From Cladobotryum mycophilum (taxonomy: Eukaryota; Ascomycota; Sordariomycetes; Hypocreales; Hypocreaceae): a stretch of 64,000 bases of DNA. Positions 59,361 to 64,000 of the stretch are shown here, piece after piece; within the stretch, counting starts at the first letter, position 1, and every line of letters starts with the position of its first letter. Under the pieces are notes generated by a model. That model saw nothing but the letters and a program-made list of their open reading frames with translations. It ran no database searches and had not been told where the DNA came from. The translations under genes and the position numbers were made by a program. The DNA is taken from contig JAVFKD010000004.1 in assembly GCA_036429605.1 (NCBI GenBank), positions 3,224,001 through 3,288,000 on the forward strand, written 5' to 3'.

Positions 59361-59566
59361 ATCGGCAAAGAAACATGCTAAGGAAGGGGGTCGAAGAAAA
59401 CCTACTCTATAGCTTGTCTTTATATACAGACAAAATGGGTATTACGAGGATGATATATTGTGTATGGCACGTAGTTCGAGACAAGTCGTTTTCCCTAATT
59501 GTCAATCAAAGTTAGCAATTGACTACCACAAAGAATGCCAAACACAGGTGGTATGAAATTTGGTTG

Positions 59567-59641
59567 TCAGAAAAAACAATGTAGATAGGTGTATAATATA
59601 ATCACAATAATCATAAACAGCCTCCGAAGAGATTTCATCAT
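59567..59641 (-). ncRNA. Putative intronic box C/D snoRNA, copy 3
   Basis: Box C ATGATGA (59641-59635) and box D CTGA (59570-59567), 75 nt, inside intron 59702..59495. Core GGAGGCTGTTTATGATTA and CTACATTGT conserved. Confidence 0.65.
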
Positions 59642-59833
59642 ATAAAAAAAGGGGGGAACCCTAAGGGGGAGAGAGAGGTAACGAAAAAGAGGTTTAGCAT
59701 ACCTGAATAGGACAAACTTGATGGATATCGTCAGTAGAGTACAGCCTGGAGCTTGTATGTAACCTGATTGCCTTGATGTCAGTAAATGACTGTCACCGAG
59801 TGTTAAACACAGAGAGAGTATTGAATAGAAATG

Positions 59834-59908
59834 TCAGACAAAAACAATGTAGAAATGGTGATTAATAATCATACAAATCATAAACAGCCTCTGAAGAGAT
59901 ATCATCAT
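59834..59908 (-). ncRNA. Putative intronic box C/D snoRNA, copy 2
   Basis: Box C ATGATGA (59908-59902) and box D CTGA (59837-59834), 75 nt, inside intron 59962..59772. Core CAGAGGCTGTTTATGAT and CTACATTGT conserved with copies 1 and 3. Confidence 0.65.
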
Positions 59909-60072
59909 GAAAATGGGGGACGGAAGAGCAAATCAAGTTAATGAAGATGAAAGCTAACGTACCATAAAACGCCGTCAGGGTAATATACAATAAACTTGAC
60001 TTGCTATCAGGGGTGTTAGTGAATTGTTCAACACCAGTTATTTAATGCTAAAGCCTGTGGTTCAAGGGAATA

Positions 60073-60146
60073 TCAGAAAATACAATGTAGATGGTGTATA
60101 ATGTAATCACAGTGATCATAAACAGCCTCTGAAAAAGTTTCATCAT
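60073..60146 (-). ncRNA. Putative intronic box C/D snoRNA, copy 1
   Basis: Box C ATGATGA at 60146-60140 and box D CTGA at 60076-60073 lie 74 nt apart in the intron 60216..60004. An internal D'-like CTGT followed by ATGATCA/TGATTA as C' is present. The stretch CAGAGGCTGTTTATGAT is shared with the sister copies. Guide candidates sit before D' and before D (CACCATCTACATTGT). rRNA target not assigned. Confidence 0.65.
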
Positions 60147-60388
60147 AAAAGGGGGAAACATGGGAAGTAGGAGTGGGAGTATGTCGAAAAGGATAACAAA
60201 GGGAATAGAAACGTACCTTGATATGTTGCCAAGTTTATACCCAAGTAAGTCATTTGGCTCGCTAGTTGTCAGACGACAGCATTTGAACAAAACAAGAAAA
60301 CTCCGATTTTCTAGCGTAGCATCTCTTCCTCCCCGGAAGACGATATATGTACAGGTTGCCACGAACTCCTCGGTAATCGGTAACGCAT

Positions 60389-61280
60389 TTATTGGCTGCC
60401 CTCGACGGTAGCGCTAACAGGGTTAATTTCAAATCCATACTTCTCCTTGATACGTTCTCGTCTCCGCTCCTCATAGCCGGGAGCCCTGATGCCTGTTTTG
60501 AGCCGGTTAGCGTTTTTGAAATTTGTTCGACTGTGGGCATGAGACGGAAATGTACCTCGTCCCTCGCCAATCTCTGCAATGGTCTGCTCAATGGGCAGCC
60601 GTGTTGTCCGTCGGGCAATCTCTTTGCGCTCAAACTCGTCCTCCTCTTTACTGAAGCTGTCAAGGCGATTGCCCATAAGGTGAAATGTACCCTGAACGCC
60701 ACCGACCAGGGCACCAAGACCCAGCACAATAGGCATGCGCTTGACTAATTAGGAAGAATTCACATTAGCGAATGGGACTCCGGCGGCATTTGCGACAGCG
60801 GGATTTTTTTCCTTACATGGAAGGCCAAGGACACTACCGCACATGAAGCCACCAAAGGTAGCAGCCCATGCGTCCTCCTTTTCTCGCAGGTTCATCACCG
60901 TTCGTGAGAAGAATGCATAAGCACCAGGTCCCGCAGCTATTCATATCCCATCTCGTTAGTCAAACCTGCTTCACGCGCAAACCCGCGGAGGGGAGAGTGG
61001 GAGGGAAGACGCCAAGTGATCCTCCCCTCTCCTCCCCCCGCACTCCACACCCCGTCAATTGAGCCGTACCGCAAATGCCAATGATGGGAGCACCCCTTGT
61101 GAAGACGCTAAAGGCGCCTACGTTGCCCCTTGACAGAGCATTCTGGATAGCAGCGACGAAGAAACCGCTGCCGAGACCGACGACTGCCGTCTTGGCCGTC
61201 TCGTCGAGGACATCGTGAGGGACGTAGGGCTTGTCAGACTCGACAAGAGCCTTGGGACTGTGGCTCGTTTGGCGATCCAT
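60389..61280 (-). CDS. NADH:ubiquinone oxidoreductase 21.3 kDa subunit (NDUFA11/B14.7-like)
   Basis: Accessory membrane-arm subunit of mitochondrial complex I (Tim17-related fold). Exons: 61280..61070, 60936..60817, 60744..60556 and 60492..60389; introns 133, 72 and 63 nt; 207 residues. The start is MDRQTSHSPKALVESDKPYV. Gly-rich hydrophobic segments follow: AVVGLGSGFFVAAIQNALS, GAFSVFTRGAPIIGICG, AAGPGAYAFFSRTV, WAATFGGFMCGSVLGLPFKR and MPIVLGLGALVGGVQGTFHL, ending in a charged matrix/IMS tail (RAPGYEERRRERIKEKYGFE). The Gly-spaced helices are typical of the NUO21.3/NDUFA11 group. It is divergent from TRM10 and lies just upstream of the snoRNA-like array. Confidence 0.87.
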
Positions 61281-61852
61281 GGCGTCGTATAGACGAGGAG
61301 AGAGGAGAGGGCCGCCGTGTGGAAGAAAGAAAAGAGAGGGAGAGGGAGAGGAGCTGTTTTGCTTTCTTGATAGACTAACTCGAAGTTGGAGCTGATTTCG
61401 GGTCTGTTCATGAGCGGATACGGTCACGTGATATGTCATCAATTGGAGCGTTCGGATTGGCCAGGATCATATGGTAATAAAATACTTGCCGCCCCACAAG
61501 CTCTCGACGTCTTAAAGGTCCCAGGAATAAGATAACAGACGATATTCAATTGTACAAAAATTCATTCAAGCATTCTTCAACATCTCTAAAGGCCTATGAG
61601 AGAGGCATCAAGATATAATAAAGGCCTCTGGTTGATCTTGATTAAAAATTAATAATCGTTAAGAGCGGCAATTCCTGTCGTGGCTATTTCATTAGCAGGT
61701 CGAAGACTCATACAAACTTTTTTCTTTGACTGGCGCTCACTTATACGACCCATTGCATCTCTCTTAACACTCAACAGATTTGACAACGTCCTCCATATCT
61801 TAATTTATCATCTCTGACACTGAATACACAGTGAACATTTCAACTCTTCATC
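61281..61852. promoter_or_regulatory. Shared divergent promoter, complex I subunit / TRM10
   Basis: 572 bp between start codons, containing TCACGTGATATG around 61424-61434, an E-box/CACGTG element, and AT-rich sequence. No other gene seen. Confidence 0.5.
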
Positions 61853-63108
61853 ATGAGCGTGGAAGAGGAGAAGATTGAGCCCACGCTCGCCAATGAGAAC
61901 CCTCTCACATCCCAAGAAAATCCTGCTCCATCAGACACACCACAACCCATGGAGATTTCACAAGATGAGCCGCCCACCACCACCACCACCACCATCACAA
62001 CAGCGGCGGCCCCTCTCACAGACGCTGCATCGCCATCAGCCCCTCCCATGTCCAAAAACGCACTGAAGCGCCTCCGCAAGAAACAAGCCTGGGACGATGC
62101 CAAGGGCGACCGCCGCGACCGCCGCAGGGAGAAGCGCCGCAACCAAAAGGACCGCATCCGCTCCGAGCGCGCCGCCCTCATCGCCCAGGGCGCGGACCCG
62201 GAGAGCTTCGTCAAGAAGCCGCTGCCCTCCACCCTGGTGCCCGTGTCCATCGTCCTGGACTGCGACTTTGAGCGATACATGAACCTCAAGGAGCGCATCT
62301 CGCTGTCCAGCCAGGTGACCAGGTCGTACTCGGACAACAAGCAGGCGAGGTACAGGTCGCACCTCTGGGTGGCCGGATTCAACGGCGCCATCGCCCAGAG
62401 GTTCCACGAGGTGCTGGGGGGCCAGCACAAGGCGTGGAAGGGTGTCAGCTTCTGCGAGGGGGATTTCCTGGTGACGGCGCGGGAGGCGCGGCAGCAGATG
62501 CAGGCGGACGGAGGGGAAATGATTGAGCCCTTGCAGAAGAGCCTAGACGAGAGACCCGCATGGATCAAAGACGAGACGGACCCGTTCCCAATGCCGGACC
62601 CGGCGCCGCCCCTGGACGAGAACAACATGGACGTCGTCTACCTCTCTTCCGACTCCCCCTACACACTGGAGCGCCTGGAACCAAACACGTGCTACGTCGT
62701 CGGCGGACTGGTGGACAAGAACCGCGAAAAGGGCCTGTGCTATAAGCGGGCCCGCGAGCGGGGGATTCGCACGGCGCGCTTGCCCATCGGCCAGTTCATG
62801 GTGATGCAGAGCCGGCAGGTTCTGGCGACGAATCATGTGGTGGAGATTATGCTCAAGTGGCTCGAGTGCGGCGACTGGGGCCAGGCGTTTTTATCCGTGA
62901 TTCCGAAGCGCAAGGGGGCAAGCTAAAGGGCGCTGATGAAGCTGAAGCAGGCGCTGAAGATGAAAAGGAGGAGGCAGAGGAGGAGGAGGACGACGACGAC
63001 GAGGAGCCAGCAGAGCCAATGGGCGGTGTCAAGCTCGAAAATGAATCACATGGAGATGAAATAGCCAAAATAGAACAGGGGGAAGCCATGGCGAGTATTT
63101 CATCATGA
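61853..63108 (+). CDS. TRM10: tRNA (guanine-9-N1)-methyltransferase TRM10, C-terminal tail cut off by a 1-nt frameshift
   Basis: SPOUT methyltransferase that makes m1G9 in tRNA. Starts at 61853 (MSVEEEKIEPTLANENPL), with an acidic/Thr-rich N-terminus and a Lys/Arg-rich segment (KNALKRLRKKQAWDDAKGDR). The SPOUT core reads VSIVLDCDFERYMNLKERIS, SLSSQVTRSYSDNKQARYRS, then DVVYLSSDSPYTLERLEPNT, CYVVGGLVDKNREKGLCYKR and RTARLPIGQFMVMQSRQVLA with TNHVVEIMLKWLECGDWGQA. The frame as written stops at 62926 after PKRKGAS. One extra G in the G5 run 62914-62918 continues into KLKGADEAEAGAEDEKEEAE and an Asp/Glu tail ending at 63108; the total is then 419 codons exactly. The catalytic domain is complete either way, so the shift affects only the acidic tail. 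Confidence 0.9.
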
Positions 63109-63223
63109 GCCCAACTATTGTAGGCTGAGCATGCTTCAGCTAGAGATATCCAAGTCCCCGATAGGGGCATAATTAAAAAGTTCATTATATATCATTGATA
63201 TGCACCCTCCTCGCTCCCATCAT

Positions 63224-64000
63224 TTAAAATTCCATCGACTCCTCATCCCTCTCCCGCTTCACCCGCGTGATTCCCTCGTCCTTTAGAATGCCGTTGACAA
63301 ATGACCTAAAGTAGTCGACGTAGGGTTTGAGACTGGTCTTTTCCCAATCCGCAATGTTCACCTTGGTCTTGTCATCTTCCTCCTCGTCTTCGGCCTTCCA
63401 TGCATCGATCTCGGCGAGTAGGCTCTGCACCGTCGGTACGCCAAGGGGGTCGAAATCCTCGAGGGACCGTGTGTCGATGGGTACACAGACCCGGCCCGTA
63501 CCAGGGTGAACGACGAACGGGCTCTTGAGCAAGTGATTCAGTTTCTTGCTGACTTCAATATCGAGACGCGGGTAGGTGTATTCGAGAACAATGTCCTGTT
63601 TAGCTTCCAGTAGTCTTTTGGAGTCCAAGTGCTTGCTTGCGCCGGTCTTGGCGACGGCATCGATATCGGCCCATTTCGATGTCGAGGACCGGCCTGGTGC
63701 GGCATCCCATTTGCGACGTAACGATTCGTTCAGGGTGCCGTCTGGAAGAAGCTGCAGTAACTTCTCGGCTCGTTCGCCCGTTCCCCAAGGATCCTGAACT
63801 GAGAGAACGTCTTCTTGGAAGTGAGTTTTTAGGATATCGAGACTTCGCCTGTAGTCAAATCAGATTAGTATAATGGGAATAAGACAAACGTCAATGTTGT
63901 GGAAGGTTGAACGTACGTTAGATGAGGATGCAACGGCCTCTTCACATTCACCTTTTTGCCACTCTGCGAACCACCCTTGATCACCTCCAGATATCCCGCA
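63224..64000 (-). CDS. PRI1: DNA primase small catalytic subunit (PRI1), 5' part outside the window
   Basis: Makes RNA primers in the Pol alpha-primase complex. Visible exons are 64000..63917 (partial) and 63848..63224, separated by a 68-nt intron (GTACGT...CTACAG). The frame reads YLEVIKGGSQSGKKVNVKRP, LHPHLTRSLDILKTHFQEDV, then LEYTYPRLDIEVSKKLNHLL, KSPFVVHPGTGRVCVPIDTR and FDPLGVPTVQSLLAEIDAW, all standard for eukaryotic/archaeal small primase C-terminal region. RPLHP and PRLD...HLLKSPF...GR...P are conserved. The acidic EDEEEDD and basic VKRERDEE tails end MEF. The catalytic Asp motifs of the N-terminal half lie beyond the window edge. Confidence 0.92.

Larger units (their letters stand above)
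59006..60388. other. Region of tandem intron-like units carrying box C/D elements (see ncRNA entries)
   Basis: Between the MSH2 stop and the complex I gene stop. The minus strand reads as a chain of short exons (60003..59963, 59771..59703 and 59494..59402) separated by introns 60216..60004, 59962..59772, 59702..59495 and a weaker 59401..59253, with donors GTACGT, GTACGT, GTATGC and GTTTTC. The exons have stops in all frames, so this is a non-coding host. The first 172 nt after the complex I stop (60388..60217) forms the preceding exon, so the host may be its 3' UTR. Confidence 0.6.

Noticed and set aside
61840..62628. Long open frame antisense to TRM10
   Set aside because: Mirror of a GC-rich coding region; TRM10 motifs on the plus strand explain it fully.

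Overview
The window is nuclear DNA of a filamentous ascomycete, most likely a Sordariomycete and plausibly Hypocreales. The evidence is short spliceosomal introns (about 46-250 nt, GTRNGT donors, CTRAY branch points), single-copy eukaryotic housekeeping genes read on both strands, and fungal-type families: an ACE2/SWI5-type regulator, a phosphoketolase, a rhodopsin-like 7-TM (PTH11-related) protein, an NCS1 permease and a secreted subtilisin. I see no transposon, rRNA or tRNA gene.

Layout. 1-15.6 kb: 3' truncated ACE2/SWI5-type C2H2 factor (-); CBS/PB1 protein (+); mitochondrial ribosomal protein uS2m (+); SPT10-like acetyltransferase (+); CCT7 chaperonin subunit (-); small ankyrin protein (-); one doubtful small ORF (-). 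17-31 kb: phosphoketolase (+), GNAT acetyltransferase (-), monocarboxylate-type MFS transporter (-), AIM24 (-) divergent from a kinesin-10/KIF22-like motor (+), and a small conserved basic protein (-). 31-34.9 kb is a gene desert rich in microsatellites. 34.9-49.1 kb: 12-exon subtilisin (+), ZIP zinc transporter (-), (6-4) photolyase/cryptochrome (-), purine-cytosine permease (-), rhodopsin-like 7-TM protein (-). 52.4-64 kb: GMC oxidoreductase (+), PQ-loop membrane protein (-) divergent from MSH2 (+), complex I 21.3 kDa/NDUFA11-type subunit (-) divergent from TRM10 (+), and the small DNA primase subunit (-, 5' part outside the window).

Two results go beyond the gene list. First, between MSH2 and the complex I gene, on the minus strand, lies a tandem array of three good and one degenerate copies of a box C/D snoRNA-like element. 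Each sits in its own predicted intron of a non-coding host transcript that starts at, or continues from, the 3' end of the complex I gene. Second, six genes carry a total of seven apparent one-base deletions, every one in a run of G or C (5-6 bases). In each case the total coding length returns to a multiple of three only if one base is added. This looks like homopolymer under-calling in the assembly rather than seven pseudogenising mutations, and it would truncate automatically called proteins.

Exon limits were derived by hand from splice consensus, phase and protein-family continuity. They are accurate where phases close but have no transcript support.
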